Shown here: piece after piece, positions 52,629-61,826 of the stretch
How positions within the stretch are numbered: the first letter of the stretch is position 1
Layout: every line of letters begins with the position of its first letter
From: JAGSPQ01 sp038206395
GTDB lineage: Bacteria > Myxococcota > Myxococcia > Myxococcales > Myxococcaceae
Direction: 5' to 3'
Length of the DNA: 64,000 bases
NCBI GenBank assembly: GCA_038206395.1
Contig: JBBRAX010000023.1
Coordinates: forward strand, 33,470-97,469
Notes under the pieces: generated by a model
The model's database searches: none
The model's input: only the letters and a program-made list of their open reading frames with translations
What the model was told of the DNA's origin: nothing
Program-made: the position numbers and the translations under genes

Positions 52629-53855
52629 TCAAGCGTCTCCTTCGAGCAGATCGACGGCGCGCCCGGCCGCCTGCCGCAGCAACGCGTCACCGCGCGGCTT
52701 CAACGGCTGCAGCCCCACTTCGACCAGCGCAGCGTCGAGCGCGTCGAGGCCAGCCGCTGCCCAGAGCGACTCAAGCCTGGGCTGGGCTTCGGGGGCTCTG
52801 AGCACCAGCGCGACTTCGGACGACAAGCCGCCTGAAGCGATCAGCCGTTCGAGCTCCCAGCTGGCGGCGGTGTGATCGCGCAGCGACTCGAGCAGCACAG
52901 GCCCCTGAAGCCGTGATCGCAGCGCGACCTCGAGCTCGAGCAATTTCTCGGCCGACTCGAGCATCGCGTGCAGCGGCCCACGGCCGGTGAGCTGCAGCCG
53001 CACCACCGCAGGCATGGCCGCCGCCGCACGGGTGATCGCCGCGAGCGCGAAATCGAGAAGGGCCTCGACCGATTCGAGCTCGTCGATCGCCACGTCGAGC
53101 CGGTGCCAGCGCACCGTGTCAAGCGGCACGAACCGCACGGCAGGCGCCGTCTCGCGCGATGGATCGACGGTCACCAGCAGGGCGCCGCGTTCGCCCGTCT
53201 CGTAAGCGTGGCGGCCCTGCAGGTTGCCCGGGTAGGCTGCGACCGCGTTGCCCGACAGGGCGTGCGTCGCCCGGGTGTGCACGTGGCCCAGCGCCCAGTA
53301 GTCGAGGCCCGCACGCTCGAGGTCGGCGAGGCCGCAGGGCGCGTGGTCCGAATGGCCTGCGTGCCCGCCGAGGTTGCAGTGAAGAAGGCCGATCACCGGC
53401 CCCGGCCCGCTGCGATGGAACTGGGCGGCCAGGTTCTCTTTGGTCTCGGCGGTGGCGAAGCTGACGCCCTGTACGCGGAACCCGGGCAGCTGCACCTCTT
53501 CCCATCTGGGCCCGAAGACGGTCACCGAGGCAGGAAGCTGTAGACCGCCCGGGTCGGCGTCCAGCGGGTCATGGTTGCCGTGGACGAGAAAAGACGGAAT
53601 GCCCGCCGCGTGAAGCCGCTGAAGCTGGTCGCGCAGGTGCAGGCGGGCCCTCAGCGATCGATCGCGCTGATCGTAGAGATCGCCCGCGAGCAGCACCGCG
53701 TCGACCTGCTCGGCGAGCGCGAAGTCGACAGCCCTGGTGAACGCCTCGAACGTGCAATCGGCAAAGACCGGAGCCAGCACCCCGTCACCCGCAAGGCCCT
53801 TGAACGGAGAGCCGAGGTGCAAGTCCGCCGCATGTAGAAACCTCAGCCCCTTCAT
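52629..53855 (-). CDS. YhaO-like SbcD/Mre11-type exonuclease
   Basis: The 408-residue protein has a calcineurin-type phosphoesterase core with metal motifs DLHLG, LAGDLYDQ, HGNHDP, LLHCNLGGH and GHVHTR. A C-terminal capping region of about 150 residues follows. This fits Mre11/SbcD and specifically YhaO. Its TGA is separated by one base from the ATG of the YhaN-like ATPase, so the pair forms a nuclease-ATPase complex for DNA end processing. It is the first gene of the mutS group. Confidence 0.88.
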   Translation of the reverse strand: MKGLRFLHAADLHLGSPFKGLAGDGVLAPVFADCTFEAFTRAVDFALAEQVDAVLLAGDLYDQRDRSLRARLHLRDQLQRLHAAGIPSFLVHGNHDPLDADPGGLQLPASVTVFGPRWEEVQLPGFRVQGVSFATAETKENLAAQFHRSGPGPVIGLLHCNLGGHAGHSDHAPCGLADLERAGLDYWALGHVHTRATHALSGNAVAAYPGNLQGRHAYETGERGALLVTVDPSRETAPAVRFVPLDTVRWHRLDVAIDELESVEALLDFALAAITRAAAAMPAVVRLQLTGRGPLHAMLESAEKLLELEVALRSRLQGPVLLESLRDHTAASWELERLIASGGLSSEVALVLRAPEAQPRLESLWAAAGLDALDAALVEVGLQPLKPRGDALLRQAAGRAVDLLEGDA

Positions 53856-53919
53856 TTGCCGCGCACCCTATCCGACAGGGCTGACATGTGATTATCGGCA
53901 ACCTGGGGGACGCCTGAAA

Positions 53920-55581
53920 ATGCCGACCATCATCGTGCGTCATCCCGACGGCTCGACGCAGGAACGCGAGGTCACGGGCCGGCTCACCGTCGGCTGCGAC
54001 GAAGACAACGATCTCGTGCTCCGCGCCGGCGGTGTCTCCCAGCGCCACGCGCAGTTCTTCGCCGACGGCGGGGAGCTCGTCCTCGAGAACGTCGGCTCAG
54101 CGGCAGCGACACTGGTCGACGGCGAGACGCTCACCGCTCCGAAGAAGCTGAAGCCCGGCGTGCGCGTGTTGATCGGCGAGTACGAGGTGTCGCTGAAGCC
54201 CGATCGCGTCTCGGTGCGGAAGCTGCCGGCGGTGGCGGTGAAGCCCGAGCTGACCCAGATCGGGCCTCCGCCCAGGTCGCGATCGCCCCGCCCCGCTCCG
54301 GCGACCCGCCCGCGAGCGGCGCCCCTGTTTGCGCTGGGCCTGGGCGTCGTCGCGGTCTTCGGCGTCCTCGCCTGGGGGCTGATGCCCGCGCAGCCCGCGG
54401 TGGTCGAGCTCCCTCTCGAGACGGCCACCGTTCCGTGCATGAACCTCGAGCCGCAGCTGCGCATCGCGCGCGAAGAGCCCAGCGAAAGATCGCTGGCCGC
54501 CGCGAAAGCGGTGCTCGAGTGCGACCCGCTGAACCCCGAGATGCTGGCAGTGATGCGGCAGACGACGCAGGAACTGAAGGGCGCCGACGCGTCCGACCGA
54601 GCGGTGAAGCTGGTCGAGCTCGGCCGCGATGAACAGGCGTTCGAAGCGTTTCGCGAGATTCCGAGAGACACGAAGGCCTTCGTCTCGGGGCGGCCCGCGG
54701 CGATCTCGACGGCCGACCGGATTCAGAGATCCACCCGCCGCGACTGCCTCGTCTACGCCAAAGAGAAGAAGTGGATTCAGGCGCAGCCGGTGTGCGAGCG
54801 CGCGTCCGAGATTCTTTGCCAGGGACTCTCAGGCGACGCGCTGTACAAGCCGAAAGAGCCCGCGCTGCTCGCGGCGATCAAGGCCCGCGAGACCAACGAC
54901 CCGTCGGGCGCGAAGTGGAAGTGCCCGGTGATTCCGATCATCCAGGTCGCCGTCGCGGGCCCGCCGCCAGGAAAGGTGCTGCACGCCGAGCTGGTCGAAC
55001 GGTTGCAGGATCCCGCGCTCATCGCGGCCGTGGACACGTACGCCGAGGGCAAGCTCAACGAGGCGATCGTGATGCTGCAGGTCGTGAAGGAAAAGTCGTC
55101 GAAGGCCTCCCTTCACGCCCAGGCCGAGGCGCTCCGCAAGGACATGGCAAACGTCGACTCGCTGAAGAAGATAGGTGACGGGATGTTGAAGAAAGGAGAG
55201 CTCGAAAAGGCGGCCAAGACGTACCGCGAGGCGCTCGAGTTCGACGCCCGCGTGATCGTCGAGCACGAGCGCTTCCCTTCCGTCACCCGCCGCACGATTC
55301 GGGAAGAGCTTTCGGCGGCGGCGCTGCTGGCGGGCAACCGGTTCGCCGTTCGGCCGGATCTGCAGAAGGCGTGTGCGGCGTACAAGCTCGGCTTCTCGTT
55401 CTCGAAGGGGAACGTGGCGTTGAACGGGGCGTTGATGGAGCAGTGCTCGACGCCTGCACAGGCCCTTCTCGATTCCGCGCGCAGCTGCGCAGACCTCGAT
55501 CGCGCGCTGGAGCTCGCGGTGCCGAACGACGGGATCGCCGAACGCATCGCGGCGCAGCGGCCGCAGCTCAACTGCCCGTGA
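53920..55581 (+). CDS. FHA-domain membrane protein with TPR-like region
   Basis: The 553-residue protein starts at ATG 53920. An FHA domain at residues 1-95 has GRLTVGCDEDNDLVL, SQRHAQFF and LENVGSAAATLVDG, with the phosphothreonine-binding Arg replaced by Cys in the first motif (TVGCDEDN rather than xIGRxxxn). A membrane helix follows at about 129-149 (LFALGLGVVAVFGVLAWGL). The C-terminus is helical and TPR-like (KKGELEKAAKTYREALEFD). It may read out Ser/Thr kinase signalling, but the missing Arg casts doubt on phosphopeptide binding. Confidence 0.8.
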   Translation: MPTIIVRHPDGSTQEREVTGRLTVGCDEDNDLVLRAGGVSQRHAQFFADGGELVLENVGSAAATLVDGETLTAPKKLKPGVRVLIGEYEVSLKPDRVSVRKLPAVAVKPELTQIGPPPRSRSPRPAPATRPRAAPLFALGLGVVAVFGVLAWGLMPAQPAVVELPLETATVPCMNLEPQLRIAREEPSERSLAAAKAVLECDPLNPEMLAVMRQTTQELKGADASDRAVKLVELGRDEQAFEAFREIPRDTKAFVSGRPAAISTADRIQRSTRRDCLVYAKEKKWIQAQPVCERASEILCQGLSGDALYKPKEPALLAAIKARETNDPSGAKWKCPVIPIIQVAVAGPPPGKVLHAELVERLQDPALIAAVDTYAEGKLNEAIVMLQVVKEKSSKASLHAQAEALRKDMANVDSLKKIGDGMLKKGELEKAAKTYREALEFDARVIVEHERFPSVTRRTIREELSAAALLAGNRFAVRPDLQKACAAYKLGFSFSKGNVALNGALMEQCSTPAQALLDSARSCADLDRALELAVPNDGIAERIAAQRPQLNCP

Positions 55582-55594
55582 TCGCCGTCCCCAT

Positions 55595-56140
55595 CTACTG
55601 CGCGACGAAACCCACCGCCTCGGCGAGGACCCGGTAGGCGGCGGCCGTCATCCCCAGCGACACCGCCGCCTCGCCCTTCACCGGGCTTTGAAACGTCACC
55701 AGGGCTCCGGCGGGCGCGCGGTAGAGCTCCTGCAGGGTGGCCAGGTTCGCCGCGTTCATCGGCGAGGCAAACGTGCGACGCACAAGGAGCTCGGCCTCGC
55801 GCTGATCGAGGGTCGCGTTCATGCCACGCGCGAATTTCTGGAGCAGCGCATACGCCGCGGATCCGTTCGCCGTCATCTGCACGCCCGCCCCCGTACGCTT
55901 CACGTCGACTTTCAGCGCCTGAAGGATCCCCTCGACCCGAGCATCGAATGCCGCGCCGGGGCCCAGCCTCGCGCCAGCCGCTTCGATCGCCTTCACCGCG
56001 CGATCGAGCAGCGGGCCGTACTCGGCATCGGTGAGATCCTTTCGCAGCGCCTCGTTGTCGAGGAGCCTTTCGACGGCGCTGGTGATGAACGGCGGGGGCG
56101 AAGGCGGCAGGCGTCGGAAAGCGGGAGTAATGGTGGTCAT
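55595..56140 (-). CDS. hypothetical protein, 181 residues
   Basis: The gene starts at ATG 56140, immediately after a GGGGGG Shine-Dalgarno. The protein is soluble and helical (SAVERLLDNEALRKDLTDAE, LLDRAVKAIEAAGARLGP, EGILQALKVDVKRTG). There is no signal peptide and I do not recognise the family. The frame stays open far upstream, but that part lacks protein character and a start signal, so the gene is taken from 56140. Confidence 0.65.
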   Translation of the reverse strand: MTTITPAFRRLPPSPPPFITSAVERLLDNEALRKDLTDAEYGPLLDRAVKAIEAAGARLGPGAAFDARVEGILQALKVDVKRTGAGVQMTANGSAAYALLQKFARGMNATLDQREAELLVRRTFASPMNAANLATLQELYRAPAGALVTFQSPVKGEAAVSLGMTAAAYRVLAEAVGFVAQ

Positions 56141-56679
56141 GCCCCCCTGACGAGGTGTCGCAGCCGGCGTCGCACGACTTCCGCGTCGATTCCTCGTCCG
56201 CCCGGCATGCGCATTCCGCCTACTCGCCACGGGCCACGTTCCGCCCCACGCCTTTCCAGACCACCGCCGCCCGACGAATGCTGCAGGTCGACTCATGCAC
56301 CCCCACCGGGCGGTCAGCGCCGACGCTGCCTGGCATCGATTACCGGAAGCCGGATGGCGATCAGAGGCCTTCGGAAGATCAGGGCGCGGGCCGACGAGCA
56401 CTGCGGTGGTGCTCCGCGGGCTCAAGGCGGCGGGGCTTCCGGGGTTGAACACGAGAAGCTCGTCAAAGCACTCGCCCTCGAGTTGGGGACGAACGGCAAC
56501 GGAACGTGAGACGTTTTCTTTGACGGCCTGCGTCACAGACCCGCCCCGCAGAACCGGCCAACCCGCCGCCGTCTCGACGTTTCCCCGTTCGGCAAAGTAG
56601 ATCGAAGGGTCTTCGACGCGCCGCGGCGGATTCGATCGAATTCGATCGAATCCACCGGGAAAGGACACCGCGCCGAAGG
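56141..56679. other. 539-bp intergenic region
   Basis: Both flanking genes read leftward. The region contains the third copy of the doubled palindrome (56628-56653) and no frame I believe in. The promoter of the 181-residue gene should be at its left end. Confidence 0.45.
56628..56653. repeat. 26-bp perfect palindrome, dispersed repeat copy 3
   Basis: The core TTCGATCGAA in tandem (56631-56650) is flanked by GGA and TCC, giving 26 bases of perfect dyad symmetry. The flanking triplets differ from those of copy 1 (CTG/CAG) but are again complementary. It lies 27 bp downstream of the stop of a DUF5995-like gene. Confidence 0.85.
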
Positions 56680-57834
56680 CTACCCGCCGGCGGGAGGCGT
56701 GGCGGTCGCAGCTGGCTCTTCGAACGAGGGTGTGGGCACGGGCATCGCAGCGAGCTCTTCGGCGGTGTACGGCCGGCCGTTTCCGCGCAGCAGAATCTCC
56801 ATGAACCGGGCGGCGGTGATCGCCGGGTCGACGAGCTGGTGCCCCTGCCGAATCGCCTCGGCCTCAGCGAGCTGCGTGGCGACGACGACGGTCTCGATCT
56901 GCTGCTGGGTGAGCCCCCCGCTGGCGAACTGCCAGGCGAGCGTGCGCATGCCGTCGACGATCGCTGCGACGCCCGACTGGCCAAGGCCCAGGCCTTCGCC
57001 AAGGTACGACGCGATGCCGATGTCGTTGCCCGGGTACGCCTCTTCCAGGTTCGCGACGATCGCCGCGCGCGCCGTCGTAAACGTGTCGTTGTACTCGCGA
57101 AACGCTGCCTGATCTGCCGCGCTGGCCAGGTCGAAACCCGGCCGCCCCGCCGCCTGGAGCTCGCGCAACACCATCGGCAGGTCGCCCAGAATGTGCGCGT
57201 CCATTCCCAGCGCGACGTGCGTCGACGTCGGCTCGTTGAATGGAAACGACCCTGCTGTCGCATTGAATGCCTTCTGCCACGGCGCCGGCACCGGCTGCCC
57301 CGACTGCATCGCGCTGAACGCCGCGAAGTACTTGTTCGCGAAGCCCACCATCACGTCGTACACGGCCTGCGCCTTCAGCGGCTCGCCCGCCTGCAGATAC
57401 GCCGCCGCGCGATCCATCAGCGCCTGCGTCATCGGCTGGTACACCGTCGGAAACACCCCCAGCGTGTCGCGCGGCGGCCCCACCGTCGACCAGTGGTCCG
57501 CCATCATCGTCACCTGGTCCAGCACCTGCTGCGGCGTGTTCACCTGCACGGGCATCGTCGGGTTCAGCGGCCCCACCGCGTTGTTCGGAGACGTGACGTT
57601 GTGGTTCTGAAGCACCGCCTCGGCCGCCGTCAGCGCCTGCGCAGGCAGCGCCTGAGTCACCGTTGGCTGCTGCCGAACCTCGAGCCGCGAGCCCGACTTC
57701 AGCGCCGCGATTCGCAGCGCCTTGCCCTTGCCCGTCGAGAACTCGTCGGCTCTGGATGCAGGGGGCCCCTTCGCGATCCCTGCTGCTTTGGGCTGCTCGA
57801 TGATCCGCACTGCCTTCCGCGATTCGATTTTCAT
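56680..57834 (-). CDS. hypothetical protein, possibly DUF5995-like
   Basis: The 384-residue protein starts at ATG 57834. A basic, disordered N-terminus (about 1-55) precedes a mostly helical domain with HVALGMDAHILGDLPMVLRE and AAFREYNDTFTTARAAIV. This recalls the DUF5995 pattern (ALxAHIxxDLPxAL, then YNxxF) from memory. There is no signal peptide. The function is unknown. Confidence 0.6.
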   Translation of the reverse strand: MKIESRKAVRIIEQPKAAGIAKGPPASRADEFSTGKGKALRIAALKSGSRLEVRQQPTVTQALPAQALTAAEAVLQNHNVTSPNNAVGPLNPTMPVQVNTPQQVLDQVTMMADHWSTVGPPRDTLGVFPTVYQPMTQALMDRAAAYLQAGEPLKAQAVYDVMVGFANKYFAAFSAMQSGQPVPAPWQKAFNATAGSFPFNEPTSTHVALGMDAHILGDLPMVLRELQAAGRPGFDLASAADQAAFREYNDTFTTARAAIVANLEEAYPGNDIGIASYLGEGLGLGQSGVAAIVDGMRTLAWQFASGGLTQQQIETVVVATQLAEAEAIRQGHQLVDPAITAARFMEILLRGNGRPYTAEELAAMPVPTPSFEEPAATATPPAGG

Positions 57835-57932
57835 AAGAGGCCGACGAGGCCCGCTGGAAACTGTCGCGTCAGGCCACCCGGGGCCGCTGTTTGCGCCTCG
57901 CGCCGCGCTGGGGCCGGCACCCAGTCGACCGC

Positions 57933-59222
57933 TCAGTACCGGCTGGCAGTCCCACCGAGGCGGGCGATCAGCGTCCCGCTTTGCAGGTCGAGCACGTTGA
58001 CCGGCATCGCGTCCCACTCGAGCGTGACGAGATACAGCCGCTGCGCCGACACGGTGACGTTGGTGAACCGCGCCCCGGGAGAAACCGCGTCCCATTTCTT
58101 CTCGCCAGTCGCGGCATCGATTGCGACGACGTGGTGGCCGCCATCGTCCCCATAGGCGAGAAAGAAGACGCCGTTGACGAGGTCGATCGCCTGCGGCTTC
58201 CCCTCCACCGCCTCGGGAACCAACTCCGCCAGCGCCTTCCGCCAGAGCTCAGAGCGCTTCACCGGGTCGAACCCCACCAGCTCGATCAGCTCAGACCCAC
58301 GCGGAGCGCCGATCATCACGCCCCACTTCCGATCGTGGAACCACGACTTCCCGTCGAACCTCTCGATCTTCGGCGCCGCCTGCGTCTCGTTCATCGCCTG
58401 CTTCTTCGAGACGTCGCCCGTGTCCATCGCGCGCCGCTGCTCTCCGCGGCACTCCTTCGGCGCCGGCGCCTTGGTGCGCGTCAACGTCTTCAAGTCGATC
58501 AGCTGCCCGGTGCTCCAGCTGTTGCCGAGGTAGACGGTGTCGCCGCCGGCCGTCGCGCAGATCCACCGGGCCGCATCTTGATCATCGAACTGGAAGGTCG
58601 AGAGCTTCTCGCCCGTCTTCAGATCGAAGATGTGCGCGTCGCCCAGCACGTTCACCGCCATCAACCGCCCGCCCTTCACCGCCACGCCCGTGCCGCGCAT
58701 CGCCTTCTTCCGATCGCCATACGGGCCGTCCTTCCAGACGATCTCCCACGTCTTCCCGTCGACCACGCCCACGTACGCATTCAACGTCCCGTGCTCGACG
58801 AGAATGAAGGCGCCCGCCACGTCCTCGACCCCGTCGCCGTTCGCGTCCACGCCCACCGGGCTGACGTACTGATCGAGCCAGTAGAAATTCTCAGGCCCCA
58901 TCGGCACCGGAAGCTTCGGCTTCCCTTCAGGCCTCACTACCGCCGGCGGCGGCTCGACCTCCACGATCGCCGGAGGAGCGCTGGGCCGTTGCTTCTTCGT
59001 CAACAGAAAGCCCGCCGCCCCGGCCGCGACCATCACCACCATCGCGATGAACACCCCCACCTTGATCGCCCCGGCCTGAACCACCGCCGGAGCGTCCCGC
59101 CGTTCGCGGCCCAGCAGCTGATTCACCATGCCGCAGTGGGTGCACCGAAAGGTGTCTGCCGAGGCATCGTCCACCAAAAGCGGCGCCGAACAGCTGCTGC
59201 AGCGAAGGCTTCGCGTGACCAT
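57933..59222 (-). CDS. zinc-ribbon, membrane-anchored PQQ-like beta-propeller protein
   Basis: The 429-residue protein has a zinc ribbon at 8-31 (CSSC, then CTHC) and one membrane helix at about 52-74. A beta-propeller-like domain follows with PQQ/WD-type strands (VDGKTWEIVWKDGPYGDR, FDLKTGEKLSTFQFD, IDAATGEKKWDAVSPGA). An acidic loop DANGDGVEDVAGA resembles an FG-GAP calcium site. The catalytic residues of quinoprotein dehydrogenases are not evident, so it is more likely a structural or sensing propeller. It is followed by the DUF5995-like gene 98 bp downstream. Confidence 0.75.
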   Translation of the reverse strand: MVTRSLRCSSCSAPLLVDDASADTFRCTHCGMVNQLLGRERRDAPAVVQAGAIKVGVFIAMVVMVAAGAAGFLLTKKQRPSAPPAIVEVEPPPAVVRPEGKPKLPVPMGPENFYWLDQYVSPVGVDANGDGVEDVAGAFILVEHGTLNAYVGVVDGKTWEIVWKDGPYGDRKKAMRGTGVAVKGGRLMAVNVLGDAHIFDLKTGEKLSTFQFDDQDAARWICATAGGDTVYLGNSWSTGQLIDLKTLTRTKAPAPKECRGEQRRAMDTGDVSKKQAMNETQAAPKIERFDGKSWFHDRKWGVMIGAPRGSELIELVGFDPVKRSELWRKALAELVPEAVEGKPQAIDLVNGVFFLAYGDDGGHHVVAIDAATGEKKWDAVSPGARFTNVTVSAQRLYLVTLEWDAMPVNVLDLQSGTLIARLGGTASRY

Positions 59223-59285
59223 TGGCGCAGGCTACGTCGGGCGATTGTTACGCGACAGCTCGGGTTGCGCCTGGGTGCTCAGCAA

Positions 59286-61739
59286 TCAGTTCCGGGTCAT
59301 CGGGGCCGGCCCAGCCGCCGCCTCGACCACCGTCTTCACGCCGACGTCTGCGGCCAACCCGCAGGCGTCAGCGACCTTCTTTCCGCACGCGATGCCCAGC
59401 GAACGATCGGCCTTCACCCGCGCGGCGTCCGTCAGCTCGAGGCGGTGCTTTACGACGATGCGGCAGCCGGCCGTGCTGCCTGCGGCGCAACCACGGGCCC
59501 CGAAGTCAGCCGCGCCCGCGTAGTCCTTCACCCGAATGCGCTGCTCGGCCAGGTCGACGCAGCGGCCGCCGGCGCCATGGTCGCAGGCCTTGACGATGAA
59601 CCCTCGAGCGCGCGTCTCACCGTCGAGCTCCTTCTTGAACTGGAAGAAGTTCGCCGCGTCCTCGCACGCCTCGACGTCACCTTCGTCGCACCGCGCGCCC
59701 AGGCTGGTGGTCACCTTCCCGGCGATGGCTTTGAGCTCCTCGACCGCCAGCGGCTCCTGCGAGTGGAACTTCAGCTGGTTTGCCAGCTCGATGCAGATCG
59801 CGATCTCACCGTTCTCACACGCCGCCGAGGCCTTCAGGTGCGCCTGCTCGACAGCCTTTGGGTCGTTGTGCGCCGCGCTCAGCGCCGCCCACTCTCTGAC
59901 GCACCCCAGGCTCGACCCGAGCTTGCACGCGCGTCCCCACGCGTCGGCCGTCTGCGGCAGCGCGACCGCCGCCTCGTTCAGCGACTCGCCCCAGCGCAGG
60001 CAGGCGTCCAGCGATCCGTCTCTGCACGCCGCGCGCGCGGGCTTCACCTGCGCCAGCCCACTGATGGCGGCGCACGTGCCCGGCCGCTTGTCTGCACACG
60101 CCCGCTCCATCAGGGCTGTCAGCCGCGCATCGTCCTCGGCAGTCAGGTTCTCGTTCGCGAACCACAGCTCACCCACCGCCTTGCACGTGAAGCCGCGCTT
60201 GCATTGCCCTTCCGCCAGCAGCAGCGCCTTCTGCGCTCCACCCAGTTGGGCCGTCGCCTTCACCGCGCTCACGCACGCCCTGGGCTCGAGCGTGTCTGCC
60301 GGGGTCGCCTGGCACTCGGCTGCGCAGACCTTTGCCGCCTGCGTCTGCCTCGCTGCGATCTCGGCCGGCTTCGCGCCTTCGACCGTCATCCCCGTCACGC
60401 AGCCCTCACAGTCGCCCAGGGTGCAGGCCTTCGACAGCAAGACGCTCTGGCGAACGGGGTCCGGCAGGAGCTCCGCTGCCGCCCGGCATGACGCCGCATT
60501 GCCCCCGCTGCACCCCCGCTCGAGAACGATCGCCTCGCGCCGGGCCGCGACGGCCGAACAGGCCGACCCATTGCGCGGCTCGCGTTCGCACCAGCGGCCC
60601 AGTGTGATCCACGCCCGCTGCGTCAGCGAGGCGTCGGGGATCTTCGAGAGCAGCGCGGTATAGACCAGCGAACAGTCGCCGAGATCGTCGTACGAGCAGC
60701 CCTTCACCCGCAGCTCGAGCTCTCGCGTCGCGCGCTGGTTCGGGGTCGAGCTCCGCTCGAGGAACTCGACCAGGCGCACCGCGCCTTCGCAGCCCGCCGC
60801 GCTGCCGCGCTGACAGCCCTTCTCGAACCAGCCCAAAGCCACCCTCGCCGCCGTGGGCAGGCCGCTGCCGACGAGGGCGGTGCCCAGCTGTTCACAGGCG
60901 TGGCCGTCACCGCGCTCGCAGGCCTGTTTTTTCATGCAGTAGGCCGCCGCTCCGTCACCGCCGTTCTGCTGCAGGTCAGCCGCCTGCTGGCACACGGCGA
61001 GGTCGCCGTTCACGCACGCCAGCTCGTGGGCTTCGCGTGGGCACCGGTCGACCTCGACGAAAGCGACCGGGTTGCGACTGCCCTTCTGGCGCCGCAGGAT
61101 CTTCTCTGCCTCGACCAGAGGGTCGGCTATCTCGGCGAGCTTTGCCGAGGGCTTGACCCCCTGCCTGGTCAGCGCCTCGAGCTGCGTACAGGCTTCGGTG
61201 GACTTCAGCCGGCAGCCCAGGTCGAAGGCGGCCGCGCTCTCGGCGGGCTTCGTCATCATCTTGCCCAGCAGCAGGCAGCCCGGCGCATCCTGACGTTCGC
61301 AGCCGTTGCGAAAGGCCATCGCCGCGCGGGTCGGGTCTTTCGCCGTCCCCTTTCCGTCTGCGTGCATCGTGCCCACGAGCGTGCAGGCGGGGCCGTGGCC
61401 CTGGCGACAGCTCAAGTACAGCGCCACGAAGGCGCGCGCGGTGTCCGGCCGCTTCGCGTCGACGAGCCGAAGCCCTGTCTCGTAGCAACCCACCGGGTCG
61501 CCCAGCTTGCACGCCTTGTCGACCCAGGTCAGCGCCTCGGTCGGCTTCAGCTTCGCGACCACCAGACACCCGCGCGACTGGCCGAGGCTGCACGCGCGCG
61601 TCGCTGACGGAACTGTCGGCTCGCCCTCGAGGCACGCGAAAGGATCGCCCGCCATGCAGCCCGGATTGAGCGCGCCCGCCCATGCCTGTGGCGAAAATGC
61701 AGTCACAAACGCCAGCGTCAAGGAGGGAAGATTCTTCAT
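59286..61739 (-). CDS. secreted Cys-rich Sel1-like repeat protein
   Basis: The 817-residue protein starts at ATG 61739 (an ATG eight codons upstream is in frame). It has a signal peptide (LPSLTLAFVTAFSPQAWA). The whole mature chain is built from helical repeats of about 30-38 residues with paired cysteines (ACSLGQSRGC, ACKLGDPVGC, GCERQDAPGC, GCQRGSAAGC, ACKLGSSLGC). This resembles Sel1-like repeats of the Helicobacter cysteine-rich protein type, where each pair forms a disulfide. It is probably a periplasmic or surface scaffold; the partner is unknown. Confidence 0.75.
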   Translation of the reverse strand: MKNLPSLTLAFVTAFSPQAWAGALNPGCMAGDPFACLEGEPTVPSATRACSLGQSRGCLVVAKLKPTEALTWVDKACKLGDPVGCYETGLRLVDAKRPDTARAFVALYLSCRQGHGPACTLVGTMHADGKGTAKDPTRAAMAFRNGCERQDAPGCLLLGKMMTKPAESAAAFDLGCRLKSTEACTQLEALTRQGVKPSAKLAEIADPLVEAEKILRRQKGSRNPVAFVEVDRCPREAHELACVNGDLAVCQQAADLQQNGGDGAAAYCMKKQACERGDGHACEQLGTALVGSGLPTAARVALGWFEKGCQRGSAAGCEGAVRLVEFLERSSTPNQRATRELELRVKGCSYDDLGDCSLVYTALLSKIPDASLTQRAWITLGRWCEREPRNGSACSAVAARREAIVLERGCSGGNAASCRAAAELLPDPVRQSVLLSKACTLGDCEGCVTGMTVEGAKPAEIAARQTQAAKVCAAECQATPADTLEPRACVSAVKATAQLGGAQKALLLAEGQCKRGFTCKAVGELWFANENLTAEDDARLTALMERACADKRPGTCAAISGLAQVKPARAACRDGSLDACLRWGESLNEAAVALPQTADAWGRACKLGSSLGCVREWAALSAAHNDPKAVEQAHLKASAACENGEIAICIELANQLKFHSQEPLAVEELKAIAGKVTTSLGARCDEGDVEACEDAANFFQFKKELDGETRARGFIVKACDHGAGGRCVDLAEQRIRVKDYAGAADFGARGCAAGSTAGCRIVVKHRLELTDAARVKADRSLGIACGKKVADACGLAADVGVKTVVEAAAGPAPMTRN

Positions 61740-61826
61740 CCCGGGCGGCGGTGCATGGCCCATGCCCCACTTGCGGAGCAGCTTTCACAAATTGCCCCTC
61801 TGTCTGCCTCGTGACAGCTTGCAGCA

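Noticed and set aside
56141..56668. Upstream extension of the 181-residue gene to 56668, crossing the palindrome
   Set aside because: The extension has chance-like composition, whereas ATG 56140 has a strong G-rich ribosome-binding site.
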